Of a DNA stretch of 64,000 nt, positions 33,006-43,906 are shown in pieces. The number at the start of each line of letters is the position of its first letter. The first letter of the stretch is position 1. A program made the translations under genes and the position numbers. The stretch comes from Yponomeuta sedellus (taxonomy: Eukaryota; Arthropoda; Insecta; Lepidoptera; Yponomeutidae), in assembly GCA_934045075.1 (NCBI GenBank), contig OW203732.1:5559501-5623500 (forward strand). Reading direction: 5' to 3'. The notes beneath the pieces were generated by a model, which had not been told where the DNA came from, did no database searches, and saw only the letters and a program-made list of their open reading frames with translations.

Positions 33006-33175
33006 CTCGTACTGGGGATCAAACCTGGGTCACTCGCTTGAGATTCCATTGTTCTACCCACTGAGCCACTAACACTATCACCACCAAGTCAATAAATACG
33101 TACGTATGATATATTTATGGTGGTACGGAGCCCTCGGTGAGTTCGACTCGCGCTTGGCCAGGTTTTTTTCTTTAC
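33006..33175 (-). repeat. tRNA-like fragment and a GACTCGCGCTTGGCC repeat
   Basis: 33006-33085 on the minus strand resembles a tRNA head: GCTCAGTGGGTAGAACAATG and a box-B-like GGTTTGATCCCC. 33110-33175 carries GGAGCCCTCGGTGAGTTCGA CTCGCGCTTGGCC, a widespread lepidopteran repeat whose reverse is at 53345-53410. Both are fragments. Confidence 0.45.
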
Positions 33176-33179
33176 AGTC

Positions 33180-34095
33180 TCTCCTACGGTTGGCTCCTTC
33201 TACAGACTGGGGACGCTTCTGAAAATTCCATTTAGGGTTGCCAGTTATTGCCAAAATTGTTATTTATGGCTAGTACCTATTTTTTAACGCCTCCTTGCAT
33301 TGCCTTTTTTGTATGCAAAGTTCTTAAACATTGGCTCAAGATAGGACTCATATTATCAAGTATTTGTTCCAAGTTGTGTCGCAATATTTGACAGTTTTAT
33401 TATGAAGTAAACTTATTGTAGAATTAACGCTTGGCAAAACGAAGGAGTAATTTCTCATTCTTGTTGTACGATCATCTTTGTCGGCGACAAATTTTGCTCT
33501 TCGGTCCTCTTACTCACGAAATTATTTTGTTCCGAATTGCCCCTAAAATAGAAATTACGACCAACAAGCATCAAACTTATTTTCTTTAGAAGAAAATAGC
33601 CTTCTATAGAATTTTTCTTCTAAAGAAAATAGCCTTAAAATTCCGATGTGTTTATGAAAACCAAGCTACGTTTGTATGGTAATTGTTTCTAGCTAACTTG
33701 TTTCATCAAATAAATATCTTATGCGTTTTTGCAAAAAGTTTACTTCAAATCAACTTTTCCGATTTCATCTTTTCTAAAATTTTCGTGTAATTCTGGCGCA
33801 TGGGACTATATCTTGACATTTTGCGAAAATTCTAATATAAAAGAAGATGAAGTACATAAATTTTTATAAGTTATAAGTTTTGTTATAAGTTCACATCTGG
33901 GAAAAATATATAAACGAATTTTCAATTAACGATAAACGATTTTTTTTTTATGTATTACAATAATTTCACTCAACTTGAGCGCATGAGATTTTATTATTTC
34001 ACTTCTTGCGAAAAAAAATGTGTAACAAGATTTAATTATTATATTATTTTTGAAAATGAAAAAATGAAAATGAAAATGCAATAACCCGTGCTAAG
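33180..34095. other. No gene recognised
   Basis: AT-rich single-copy DNA; 33590-33650 contains TTCTTCTAAAGAAAATAGCC twice. No supported feature. Confidence 0.4.
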
Positions 34096-34099
34096 GACA

Positions 34100-34260
34100 A
34101 TTTTAAACGTACGTAATACAGAGAGTAGTGTAAACAGGTTCAAAATTTCACCGGTGAGTCGCCCATTAGCTCAGTTGGAAAGGCGCTAGCACGGATAGCC
34201 AGAGGTCGCTGGTTCGAATCCTGGCATGGGTGGAATTTTTAGTCTCTAAATATGTTTTTA
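34100..34260 (+). repeat. S1 repeat, partial
   Basis: ACGTACGTAATACAGAGAG, GTCGCCCATTAGCTCAGTTG (box A), CTGGTTCGAATCCTGGCAT (box B), TAGTCTCTAAATATG. Diverged. Confidence 0.7.
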
Positions 34261-34469
34261 AGATTTATTTCCTCTCATCGATTGCAGTACATACGATCAC
34301 TCAACTCTGGCCCATGAGATTTTATAAGTTGACTTCTCATAAAAATATTGATAAAAAAAGTTTGAATTTTTTTTACCTCAGTAGCAATGTTTTCGCTCAG
34401 CTCTTGCACATGAAGTGTTGTTAAAGCGAAAACATTGCAAGATCACTTCGTATAAAAAATTTAATAATA

Positions 34470-34675
34470 GAAGATTGAACATTTTCTGCCTACCGGGTGG
34501 TAGGCAGCAGCGGCGCCCCCTGCAGCACAATTCCACCGAACTGCGATCCCCAACCCGCATGCCCTGCGTGGGGATTGTGGGCATTACTCTCTATGATAGC
34601 ACAACGTGGCGCTCTTTAGGGGAGGGCTATGTCCAGCAGTGGACTAGTATAGCCTGACGACGACGACGACGACGA
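34470..34675 (+). mobile_element. LINE/SINE 3' end with GAC tail
   Basis: GGCAGCAGCGGCGCCCCCTG, CACAATTCCACCGAACTGCG, GCGTGGGGATTGTGGGCATT, GGGGAGGGCTATGTCCAGCA, then TATAGCCTGACGACGACGAC. Same family as 50305-50553, with GAC in place of GAA. Confidence 0.75.
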
Positions 34676-34859
34676 CATATCACAGGGTATCCTAGTTTAT
34701 GACCAGCCCTTCTATTATGTAACATTCCAGTCTATCGAGTTAAGCATTTAGACGACTCCAGTGTCAACATTTGTATGCATTTGACAACTGGAGTAGCTTA
34801 AAAAAGGTAAAAAAACAACGTCACTCAACTCAGTGGATACATACATAATATTAATAATA

Positions 34860-35150
34860 TCGGCCTTTTGCATCTACTTCATGAGATGATTTATACAGCG
34901 TCCAGTGGCATCTTCACTCACACTAGATGGGTGAAGGGACCACTCCGACGCTGTAGTGCCTGGGACATGGTTTTTTTTAAAGATGGTGTAGCCTTGCCCA
35001 GCACCTATACCATCCTGACAGCTTAGTCGGCCTAGCCCACAGGAAAGACTAGTCAATACGTGCGGAGTCAACCAAGCCGCGGGTTTCCTCACGATGTTTT
35101 CCTTCACAGTTAGCGTGTGGTATTGCGACTACAAATTCGCAAATGTACTT
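34860..35150 (-). mobile_element. TTCCTTCAC-family SINE, long body
   Basis: From TTCATGAGATGATTTATACA through GACAGCTTAGTCGGCCTAGC, TTCCTCACGATGTTTTCCTT and ACTACAAATTCGCAAATGTA. It lacks only the tRNA head that is present at 18860-19065. Confidence 0.7.
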
Positions 35151-35900
35151 CCATAATAGTGTTTGTGTTTTGTAGATATTATTATAATCCCATTGCCTCT
35201 TCAAGAGGCCTCTTGATACAAGAGATAAAGTCTTTGTATTTTTTCATCACTTGCAATATTTTCACTCAACTCGGCCGCAATACGGCCAGACGGACGCCGA
35301 GGGTAAGACCGCCGAATCGCACCAAGAGAGAGCGTCTTTGTTCCATTGACACGCCACTTTAACTTACGCTATTTGTTAAAACTAACTTGTAGGTACTCCC
35401 TTCCTGACGTCTGGAGAATTGCATAGAGAAACAAACCAAGAAGCCACCAACTGAATCAAATAGGATTCTATTATTTACGACGCCTCGGAGACACGCGGAC
35501 GAGAATAATATAATTTGGAGGCTGAATTTTCAGTCTGCATCGTAAATCATGTTTCGGACGTGTTAGTTCCAAAGTTAGTGTTGTGGGAGAGCGGGGGCAA
35601 AGAGAAGAGAGTATCTATATGGTTTTAAGTTAAACTACTGAAACTGTACATTTGTAGATGGTTGTGGGTTCGAATCCGGTCATGTACCAATGACTCTGTC
35701 TTGTAAGACATGTATATTAGTGAAATTATAGTAGCAATACAAAGGAAATCTCGCACCGAAAATATTTGTATGTCTAAAATGGCAAAGCTTGTAGGACACA
35801 ATAATTTACCTTTCAATAAGCATGTTTGACAAGTAAAAATCTTTATGCCACACCTGGCAATAAAGTGGCTTTTTGGCCAAGTGTAGATATAAAAAGATGT

Positions 35901-36019
35901 ACACAACACGGGAGGTAATAAAGAAAGCTCTCGATCGCATATTTACGTCTCTCGCTTGCAGCTCGGGCCGCAAACTTCTGCGATCTCGGCCTTTCTTTGT
36001 ATTACCACCCTAGTTGTGT
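35901..36019. mobile_element. MITE-like element with 27-29 base TIRs
   Basis: ACACAACACGGGAGGTAATA AAGAAAG is inverted as CTTTCTTTGTATTACCACCC TAGTTGTGT, with two or three mismatches. The interior is GC-rich and non-coding. GATGTAC/AATGTAC-like flanks hint at the target. Confidence 0.55.
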
Positions 36020-36024
36020 AATGT

Positions 36025-36660
36025 ACTATTTTAATACAGTTGCTCAAAAAGAGGCGTATTGCAGGGACGTATAGCGTGCGGGATGTGGGCTATTACACAC
36101 TCGTGCTTTTTTTTACCTTTTCCGCACTCGTGCGTTCTCTTTCCCAACTGTCAAAATAATGTCTATTAAAAAGAAAAACCAACCATGAAGTTTTTACTAA
36201 AAAAAATCATAGAAGTTTTATGATTCATTCATATTTCTAAAAAGAAGCTACTAATTTGTTTCAATATCAGATTTAATTATTTAATTGCATGAGTTTGGTT
36301 AGGTTTCATTTCATCTCATTAAATTTCATTTTCATTTCATATCAATAAAAAAATCCTACTGAAGACTGGCTGTATGGGTATGGTTACCTTTGCCTACCAG
36401 AATGGGTGAAGAAAAAAAAAATCTGCTTATATTCTTTTACGGTTGGCGCCATTTTGGCAATAATTTTTCGTTTTTAAATTGCATTTTTTTTCGCAACTGT
36501 ATTAAAAATAGTCGTTCAGTACACGTGCGGAACCGTCATTGCAACTTGTTCCGACTGTCAACCCTCGCCTTCGGCTGCGCCTCGGGTCGGGTAGACATTT
36601 GTCGGAACTCTTTGCAATGACAGCCTTTCCGCACTTGTAATGAAATATACTATTTATCTT
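36025..36660. mobile_element. Nested inverted-repeat region
   Basis: TACTATTTTAATACAGTTGC at 36025 is inverted near 36493-36513. Independently, GTGCGGAACCGTCATTGCAA CTTGTTCCGAC (36524-) is inverted as GTCGGAACTCTTTGCAATGA ... TTCCGCAC (to 36639). The centre holds CTCGCCTTCGGCTGCGCCTC. I read it as DNA-transposon-derived; no transposase is visible. Confidence 0.5.
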
Positions 36661-36664
36661 ATCT

Positions 36665-36860
36665 TTAAAAGGAACTGTGAAGAAAACCGTCGAGAGGAAC
36701 CCTGAGTGTCTGAGGTGTTCAACTACCTCAGCGCTTAAAATTGCTAGTCTGGGGTGGACACGCTTTGTATTTAAGCTCATACTTTCTCTCTCTCTCTCTT
36801 TCCCTCTAAGGGAAGGCTTGTACCCTGGAGGGGGACGTATGATGATCGAGTACAAAAAAC
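36665..36860 (+). mobile_element. LINE 3' end (CTACCTCAGCGCTTAAAATT family)
   Basis: Matches 29210-29341; includes a CT microsatellite and ends GGAGGGGGACGTATGATGAT. Retroelement tail. Confidence 0.6.
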
Positions 36861-36879
36861 CGTAAATTTAATAGAGTAG

Positions 36880-37020
36880 ATAAGATAACATAAGATAAGA
36901 ATATTCTTTATTGTACACTGGGAAAACAACAAATACAAAATAATTACAAATATACTAAATATAACAATTAGCGGCCTTATTGCTAAAAGCAATTTCTTCC
37001 AGACAACCCTACGATGGAAA
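36880..37020 (-). mobile_element. LINE/SINE 3' end (GCTTTTAGCAATAAGGC family)
   Basis: Almost the same as 19490-19630 (AAGAATATTCTTTATTGTAC ... GCGGCCTTATTGCTAAAAGC). Both copies also share the adjoining ACGATGGAAAGT. Confidence 0.7.
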
Positions 37021-37109
37021 GTTGCTGAAGGAAATTAGAAAGACGGGTAGAAAGAGTAGGTACTTTAATACCGTGGGTGGTTTGAAAGCTATAGTTTATT
37101 TTTTTTTTA

Positions 37110-37220
37110 TTTTTAATGCACTAACCCGTGCTAAGGACAATTTTAAAAACCTATTTAGAGGCTAAAAATTCCACCCATGCCGGGATTCGAACCCGCGACC
37201 TCTTGCTATCCGTGCCAGAG
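37110..37220 (-). repeat. S1 3' arm and part of core
   Basis: TTTTTAATGCACTAACCCGT, AAACCTATTTAGAGGC and CGGGATTCGAACCCGCGACC. Truncated within the tRNA-like core. Confidence 0.75.
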
Positions 37221-37314
37221 TTATAGTTTGTTTTTTGGTAAAGACACTCTTTAAAAACATCTAAAAAAAGGTGTGCTTTAATGGACGGAGAGGCACTAGT
37301 AACAGTTCGCACAT

Positions 37315-37675
37315 TTTTTGTATGTCCCCACTGCTGGGGCACGTGTCTCTTTCTGCATCGCAGGAAGGTTAGGCCATACTCTACCACGGGGGTCAAGTCC
37401 GGGTTGGTGGAGGATTGTAAGACAGTGGCGGGCCTCACTGTCAGAAGTTATCAAACCGCCCATAAGGCCTCTGATAGCCATGTCAGAGGCCTTATGGGTG
37501 GTTTGATAACGACGGCCATTGCATGACAGCCGGAACCAACAGCTTAACGTGCCTTGCGAAGCACATGCCACTATCGGTAGTCACGGGACGGTCACCCATC
37601 CTGCACCTGACCGCGCCTGTTGTTGCTTAACTCAAGTGATTGATTCCAATCACTCGGCTTGCCTAGGCCACGACC
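37315..37675 (-). mobile_element. 5S-headed SINE, full length with internal inversion
   Basis: Tail (CCCACTGCTGGGGCACG) at the left; 5S-like head at the right (GGTCACCCATCCTGCACC, GACCGCGCCTGTTGTTGCTT). At about 37436-37512 GTCAGAAGTTATCAAACCGC CCATAAGGCC is followed by its own inverse, so part of the body is a palindrome. Confidence 0.75.
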
Positions 37676-37734
37676 ACTTCTGTTAAAATTTCATAAAATG
37701 TTAAACCTTATCTAACTTATAAAACTAAGTTATG

Positions 37735-37875
37735 ATCGTCAGGCATTTGACGCCCACTGCAGGACATAAGCATCCCTTATAGTTTTCCAAGCTGCCCGGA
37801 CTTGTGCAGTGCCGCCTTCCTCATCCAGCGACTCCCCGTCACCGTAACCAAACCATCTGGTTGGGTCTGCCCACG
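37735..37875 (-). mobile_element. LINE 3' end fragment
   Basis: GCCCACTGCAGGACATAAGC and the GCTGCCCGGACTTGTGCAGT block are typical of non-LTR 3' ends in Lepidoptera. Only this part remains. Confidence 0.5.
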
Positions 37876-38089
37876 TTGTCATGCGGTCACCAGGTCAGAA
37901 CTTTTTTGCCCCAACGGCCAGCAGTTCTTTGAGACTATATACTTTAGTCCTAATTCTAACCCCTAAACTGTGACGTGCGTGTTAGAGTCGAAGAGAGGGT
38001 CGCGAATTGACAATAGATAAGGACCCATTATAGAGAGCGTTATTTTGGCAGATGTGACAATTACAATAACAAAAGTAGGTTTCGATTGC

Positions 38090-38560
38090 GGCCGCCGAGA
38101 TAGGTAATCTTTTTGATCTTTTATAACTGCTTAAATTACTCGTGGACCCACTGGGGAAAAATCACGGTAGTATTACTCGTACGTAGGTGCCGTCAGTGCG
38201 GAGTACACCGACGGCGCGGCACGGACAATAGTCACGGAACGAGGAGAGAGACGCCAATGAAAACGGACTACAAATCAAACGTCGGGTAACGAGAACCGTT
38301 TAGCTCTACCGCTCTATATGACCGAAATAAAGATAAGAATAATTGAAACATGTGTCGCGGTACTAGAGTTTTGACAGACACCGGCATTGTTTATGGCTCT
38401 TTTAGCGGCTGACGGGCTTTAATAATGTTATCGCGGGTTAATACAATAATGCTGTTAACGGGCGGTTAAAGGACACCTGTCATTCGTGTAATGCGCGGCG
38501 CTTTTGGGCGTTTATCAGCGAGTCTGCAATTTAGGGTCGGCGCTTGAGTGTGTGTAAAGC
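38090..38560. promoter_or_regulatory. Single-copy, motif-rich island (possible enhancer)
   Basis: Unrepeated, GC-richer sequence with a forkhead-like TGTTTAT, GTTATCGC, GGTTAAT, an E-box CACCTG and AATAATG-type homeodomain words between 38380 and 38530. No ORF. Assignment as regulatory DNA is inference. Confidence 0.3.
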
Positions 38561-38994
38561 TGTGTGGCAAGGTGTCGTTAGTGCTTTGACAGCTCATCGA
38601 GCTTCACATTATCGTCACTTATGTTACGGGTGAGATTGCGTCAAAAACGTAAGGGTTGATATGCGGACTGTAAGGCTAGGCAACATTTTGACTGAATTAT
38701 GACAATTAAATTCACTACATGTTCTTTAAAGCATATATAAGCCCTTGGTTTCATAATTATGATATTTTGTCTCCAGTAGTGTCGGTTAAATTATTATTTT
38801 TTATTATATATTTAAAGATAGATAGGCACTTATTTATTACTGGATGTTTTGAGACTACAGTGAATAAATCTATCAGAGGTCTAAGCGCGATTGTTTAGAA
38901 TTTTATCTGTAACAATCGTACAAAAAAACCTTTTCTATGATTTCGACGGGTAAGTCCCTAAAATTAATAACCAGGTCACTGATACTTGTAGACT

Positions 38995-39215
38995 ATGTAT
39001 ATTGTAAAAGCTGTGCCCCGGTTTAACGATTTTCCTAGAGGAATAAGATATTTTCCCGCAGTAAAACGTAGAGTATGTTTTAATCCAGGGTGCCAGCTAA
39101 TTCCATACCAAATTTTATTAAAATCACTCCAGCCGTTTAACCAGTAAAGAAGTAACAAACATACACATTCACTCACAACCTTTCCCCTTTATAATATAAG
39201 TGTGATGTGATGTGA
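38995..39215 (+). mobile_element. Lepidopteran dispersed retroelement 3' end
   Basis: AAGCTGTGCCCCGGTTTAAC, GCAGTAAAACGTAGAGTATG, CATACCAAATTTTATTAAAA, CCAGCCGTTTAACCAGTAAA, a close relative of 31165-31395. Confidence 0.7.
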
Positions 39216-39253
39216 TATAGTGTGTAATAATATACCTAAGCAGCGCTTTGAAT

Positions 39254-39299
39254 AAGCAGGTTAGAGCATGTAGGTTTACCCATACGCTCTAACCTGCTT
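39254..39299. repeat. 14-bp-arm hairpin
   Basis: AAGCAGGTTAGAGC and GCTCTAACCTGCTT flank an 18-base loop, followed by TTTT. It could fold as RNA, but there is no adjoining transcript evidence. Confidence 0.6.
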
Positions 39300-39539
39300 T
39301 TTCGAAATGTTTCGTTTCAAAATTTGCAGTTTACTGCGTCTTGAAACGAAAAAAAACAATAACATAAAATTAAATGTAAAATTTCGAACAAGTTCGTAGA
39401 CAAAAAAACAGCCAAACATGTTTTTAAAATTATGCATTTCCATCGCGACAAAAATGCGTCGAGTCATTAACAATTCAACAGGCAATCACCGTCACCCCAC
39501 TGTAACCGCAAGACGTCATCAATATAAAAACTAATCAGC

Positions 39540-39990
39540 CCCGCGATGGCCGGTGATGGCAAGTCCCCGTAAGAGGAGTCGTGACAGTAGGCGTTCATCA
39601 CGAGGACCCAGGGGCAGCCCATCTCTCGACGCACCGTCCCTAGTCGGCTATAACCTTTAACAAGCGCATCTGTCCAATTGTATCACCGGTGTAACGTGAC
39701 ACCCTACTCTCCCTTCAACTCCATGAATATAACGATTTTATAGGGATCAACGCGCGCTGGTCGCAATGATTAGTTAGTCGTATGGTATAGGTATTCTAGA
39801 GTGCTGTCATTATATTGCAGCTCGTGGCTTGTGATTGTAAAAAAGTGAATGTTTGAGCGTTATTGCTGGCTAGGGTATTCTAATTGAATATGTATGGAGT
39901 GGGATACTGGCGGTATGTCGCTTGAGTGGTGGTAATAGATCAAACCAAATCAATTTTATTTCAACGTAAAAATGTAACCCTATTCTGTTT
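39540..39990. other. No gene recognised
   Basis: 39540-39720 is GC-richer and single-copy here; no ORF or repeat is supported. Confidence 0.35.
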
Positions 39991-40007
39991 GCTAAATGTC
40001 ATCGATA

Positions 40008-40112
40008 TCAAATCTTGTATATCCTCACTACTGGGGCACGGGTCTCTTGCATAGCACAAAGGTTAGGCCATCTACTCCACCACGGGGGCCAAGTCCGGGT
40101 TGGTCCGGGAAT
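40008..40112 (-). mobile_element. 5S-headed SINE, 3' end only
   Basis: ATCCTCACTACTGGGGCACG, GGTTAGGCCATCTACTCC and GGGGGCCAAGTCCGGGTTGG. Truncated. Confidence 0.65.
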
Positions 40113-40278
40113 ATCATGTAAACGGCTGCTTCCGAACCGTAGTGTAGTGTAGTGGAGAAAAAGGCAGTGGAAAAAAAAACTCCACTCTGACCATCTTAAA
40201 CCTCTGGTGTAGATGCAATAAAAACATTCTTCTGCTGCTTCTATACAAATGAGAGTCGCCGCTACCGTAGCATAATTA

Positions 40279-40717
40279 AGGCTGGGCGCATGTTGAGACG
40301 CAGGCGACGCAGAACACTGTACTAAACAGCGCAGCACAGTTCAGTGCAGGGCAGTTGAGGCAGAAAGAGGCCCCCTCCACATGCTGCGACGCAAATAATA
40401 TTCGCTCCATTTCTTGGCAACTCTCACCCCTAATAACTCTTTCAATGTCTTTTTTGAATAGTCTAGATACAAACTAGGTTCACTGCAAACTAATTCAATT
40501 AAATGTTCTGTCATTGCAACAACATTGTTAGTAAACACGCCTCGACGTTCACGCGTCACTCAGAAATCTGTGCCGGCACTACAACGAGACGCAGAGCAGG
40601 GCAGCCACATGACTGCGTCGCACGTGCCTGCGCCGCAGCGTACGTAGCTCAATGACGTTCTATGCTTTACTAAATCTGCACTGCCCTGCGCTGCGCTGTG
40701 CTGCATGCGCCCAGCCT
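40279..40717 (-). mobile_element. TIR element with a MADF-like coding remnant
   Basis: AGGCTGGGCGCATG at the left is inverted at the right (CATGCGCCCAGCCT). Both flanks carry dense GCAGCGCAG-type words. A minus-strand frame (40341-40559) reads MTEHLIELVCSEPSLYLDYS, a MADF-domain-like start (LIELV...PSLY). PIF/Harbinger elements often pair a transposase with a MADF/Myb-like protein; no transposase remains here. The MADF call rests on a short match. Confidence 0.5.
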
Positions 40718-40892
40718 TATTTGGTTCCGCAGAACACACGTGTACGCGTAGGAGTGTTTCAGAATACCTGTTTTAATGATACCTGAATTACACGAAACCA
40801 TGCTTTTTAATACCCTAACATTGTTTTTAATTTGTTTCCTTTCCACTAGAAACTGGCGTATGTGCATGCAACAATGTAGTAGTGATAATGAT

Positions 40893-41225
40893 ATCAACCC
40901 TTTCTACGTCCCCACTGCTGGGGTACGGGTCTCTGCCTGTAGTACGGGTTTGTAGGAAAGTTAGGCCAAACTCCACCACGGGGGCCGTCCGGAGTGGTGG
41001 GCGATTTTAAGACAAGTAGCAGGCCTTACTGTCAGAAGTTATCAAGCGACCCATAAGGCCCTGACATGGCTTAACGACTGCTATTACATGACAGCCGGCA
41101 CCAACGACCTATCGTGCCTTGAAAAGCAGTGCAGCGCTCGGAATAAATTCCACTAGCGGTGGTCACGGGATGGTCACCCATTCGACACCTGACCGCGCCT
41201 GCGGTTCGAGTCCCGGCATGGGTGA
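40893..41225 (-). mobile_element. 5S-headed SINE, broken head fused to S1 core
   Basis: Family tail at the left (TATCAACCCTTTCTACGTCC), body, and ACGGGATGGTCACCCATTCG ACACCTGACCGCGCCTG of the head. The 5' end then switches at about 41210 to CGGTTCGAGTCCCGGCATGG GTG, the box B end of an S1 repeat. A chimera. Confidence 0.7.
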
Positions 41226-41574
41226 CTATTATAGTGTGAAAACTGTTACTATTCGGTGCAAGAATGCTTGTCAGACTTTTGTTTAAAATATTATAAATAA
41301 CAAATTTTGACATTTATATCATATCAGTTTTTTTGGAAGTTGTGACAAAATAAGTACCCATACAACAATTTGTGATAGAGGACAAATATTAAGAAAATAA
41401 GATCTCGTTACGCTTTACTGTAATGTAAGCAAAAACCTATGTTTGACCAAATAAATGTATTTGATTTGTTATTTGATATTGATCTATAATTATTTTAGTG
41501 AATGAATCCCAATTAGCTATAGCTGTGTGTCCCTCTATCACTGTTAACATAACATAACGTATGACATAAGGTTT

Positions 41575-41670
41575 ACTAGAAGAGAATGTTTCGCATAATA
41601 AGCACGCCCCTGTGCATTACTTTCGTAATAAAAAGTGCAATGAAGAATTACATCAAATAATATTAATAAA
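41575..41670 (+). mobile_element. LINE/SINE 3' end
   Basis: GGTTTACTAGAAGAGAATGT, ATAAGCACGCCCCTGTGCAT and a GCAATGAAGAATTACATCAA end match 25138-25260. Confidence 0.55.
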
Positions 41671-41679
41671 TCGTTTAAA

Positions 41680-43180
41680 AGTTGATGCGGTTGTAATTTA
41701 AGTAGTTTAATTTGTACCTATAGGTACATCCGTTTTTCTGCTTCCCCGATTTTGCAAGTATTGCTGGAAGAAATTTCTTACAGAGATGAGCTCGCCTTTG
41801 GGCACGTTGTCTATTGCAACATTCCAGACAATTCATTTGGAATAAAGTAGAATTAACTAACGTGCACACGACACAACAATTTGTTTCGGTCCCAAAGCAG
41901 GCTACATGATATGCTATGCAACTTTGATCAGGCAAACACGTCACAAACACGTGTCACGCTCATCACGCGTGGAAATCCAGCAAGCCTTAAATAAATACCT
42001 CGCCACCTATTGAAAAGCCTTCTTTCCCCGATTCCACCCAGCCTCCACAGCTGGAACGCAGCCACATCCACCAACCCCCCCACCGCCTCGCAGGGAGAGG
42101 CTATTAAGGCAAGCCAAAACTAATTTAAATTAAATCCTAGTGAATTACCCGAGGAGGAAATTGTCGAGCGCACCCTCGATGCTCCGGGAGAGGGACTGGC
42201 GGCGAGACAAGTGTCTGAGATTAATGATACATTGGCGGTTTGCTGGGATGGTGAGGTCAAAAGCCTCGAAGGCAAGTGTACGGTGTTTGAATGTTGTTAC
42301 GCTTCTGTCTTTGGCTTTCCGTTTGGCGTTTTGTGGTCTACACTTTGTCTTTAGAGAATTAAGCCTAGTATTTCTTAATGATTGGTGATACTCATACATA
42401 GTTATATATTTAACAGGTCTAATCGCTGTTATTTATTAGTCGAATTGTTAGTAGAATTTGTCTGTGTCAAGAGAGAACGAAACACTTTATTAAACGCAAA
42501 ACATTTATTTACACGTTCATTATATTAGTGATGAAAAGGCTCAAATCAATTATGTTAAGCGTTTTGTTTTAGGCTAGAATAGATTTTTGGGCCAAGCTTT
42601 TTCTAAAAGATCAGTCCCAAGATCTTTTAAAAGCTAACCTCGTTAACCTTATTTTATTAAAGCATAAAAAGTGAAATTAATTGTTATGACCAATACAGTT
42701 TGTGTAATTTAAAAATACTTCATAAAGTTAATAAAAATTAAAACAAAAACCGAGTGAGACTAAGCTATTCGACGTCATGCGAATAAACCGTCATTTCAAG
42801 ACCGAAGCATTAATGATGATGAATGTTTTAATACTTGTAACTATATACGAGTCTAAAAAGATTAGAAGAAGAAAAGAAAAATGTCCTTCTAGTTTATTAT
42901 TAAAAAAAAATTTAAAATATTTTTATTATTAAAAAACTTAATACCACAAAATTACCAGGGGTCCTTGCACTAGGCCTAGCCTGTTTCGCGAGCAACCAGT
43001 TAAAATTTTAAAATCATAATTACCTACTTAAAGTAAACAGTATGATATTTGTTTAGTAATAATAACACGCTATAAATTAACTTATAGAATAATTTTATTC
43101 ATCGTCACTTAAGTCTTACGCTTAGTTCTTTGAAGAAGCTTAAAAGACTTACGTCATTTCATTTGACTTGGATTAGCACT
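41680..43180. other. No gene recognised
   Basis: The overlapping frames at 42140-42399 on both strands have no family signature. 42360-42440 carries the outer part of the foldback family (CTTAATGATTGGTGATACTC ATACATAG, AACAGGTCTAATCGC). Confidence 0.4.
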
Positions 43181-43189
43181 TGTGTTCGC

Positions 43190-43420
43190 GAGCACACCTA
43201 ACCGCCGCCGCGGGCGGGGAGGCGCGGGCGTCGGGACGCGTCGTTACATGTACCATTTGAATATTATCTAACTCTCGTCTGCTCCTCACACCCCCGCCCC
43301 GCCCCGACACCCTCGGCGGGGGCGCCTTCAACTTTAGACACAAGTGGGCCTCTTAATTAATGCAAATTTGAGCGCTAACAAGATTATGAAGCGTCTTGCT
43401 TTTTGAACGCGAGCGTACTT
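43190..43420. promoter_or_regulatory. CpG-rich island with homeodomain/octamer motifs
   Basis: GC-rich (CCGCCGCCGCGGGCGGGGAG) and single-copy. It ends in CTTAATTAATGCAAATTTGA (43351-43370), which joins a TAATTAAT homeodomain word to the octamer ATGCAAAT. Resembles a conserved developmental enhancer; inference only. Confidence 0.35.
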
Positions 43421-43692
43421 AAACGTCGGCTCTGTAACTTTTGACTAAGTGGGTGTGTCTGAGGGAAGTCAAGATGTGTATTACACGCTAGCGGTCCGCC
43501 CACGGCTGGGTAACGTGTTTTGTGTAGTAATTAGTGCCTCGCACCTACTTATCTACCGATACCTACCTACATTGAGCTCGATACCCATCGCTCACATATG
43601 ACAGGACTTTCAGCGTGAAGCTAATTTGACGTATCGGCGGTAATTTGTCTGCGTCAAAATTTACAGCTAATGGGTCAGTTAAGTTGAGAATA

Positions 43693-43906
43693 ACATACAT
43701 ACATACATACATACATACATACATACATACATACATACATACATACATACATACATACATACATACATACATACATACATACATACATACATACATACAT
43801 ACATACATACATACATACATACATACATACATACATACATACATACATACATACATACATACATACATACATACATACATACATACATACATACATACAT
43901 ACATAC
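43693..43906. repeat. (ACAT)n microsatellite, about 53 units
   Basis: Almost uninterrupted ACAT repeats, with TGTA/TATG on the other strand. It directly adjoins the 3' side of a minus-strand LINE fragment, so it appears to be an expanded LINE tail. Frames encoding (CMYV)n or (YIHT)n are repeat translations, not proteins. Confidence 0.95.

Noticed and set aside
42140..42399. Overlapping 82-84 codon frames as a small gene
   Set aside because: No start context, no domain and no codon bias; frames exist on both strands by chance.
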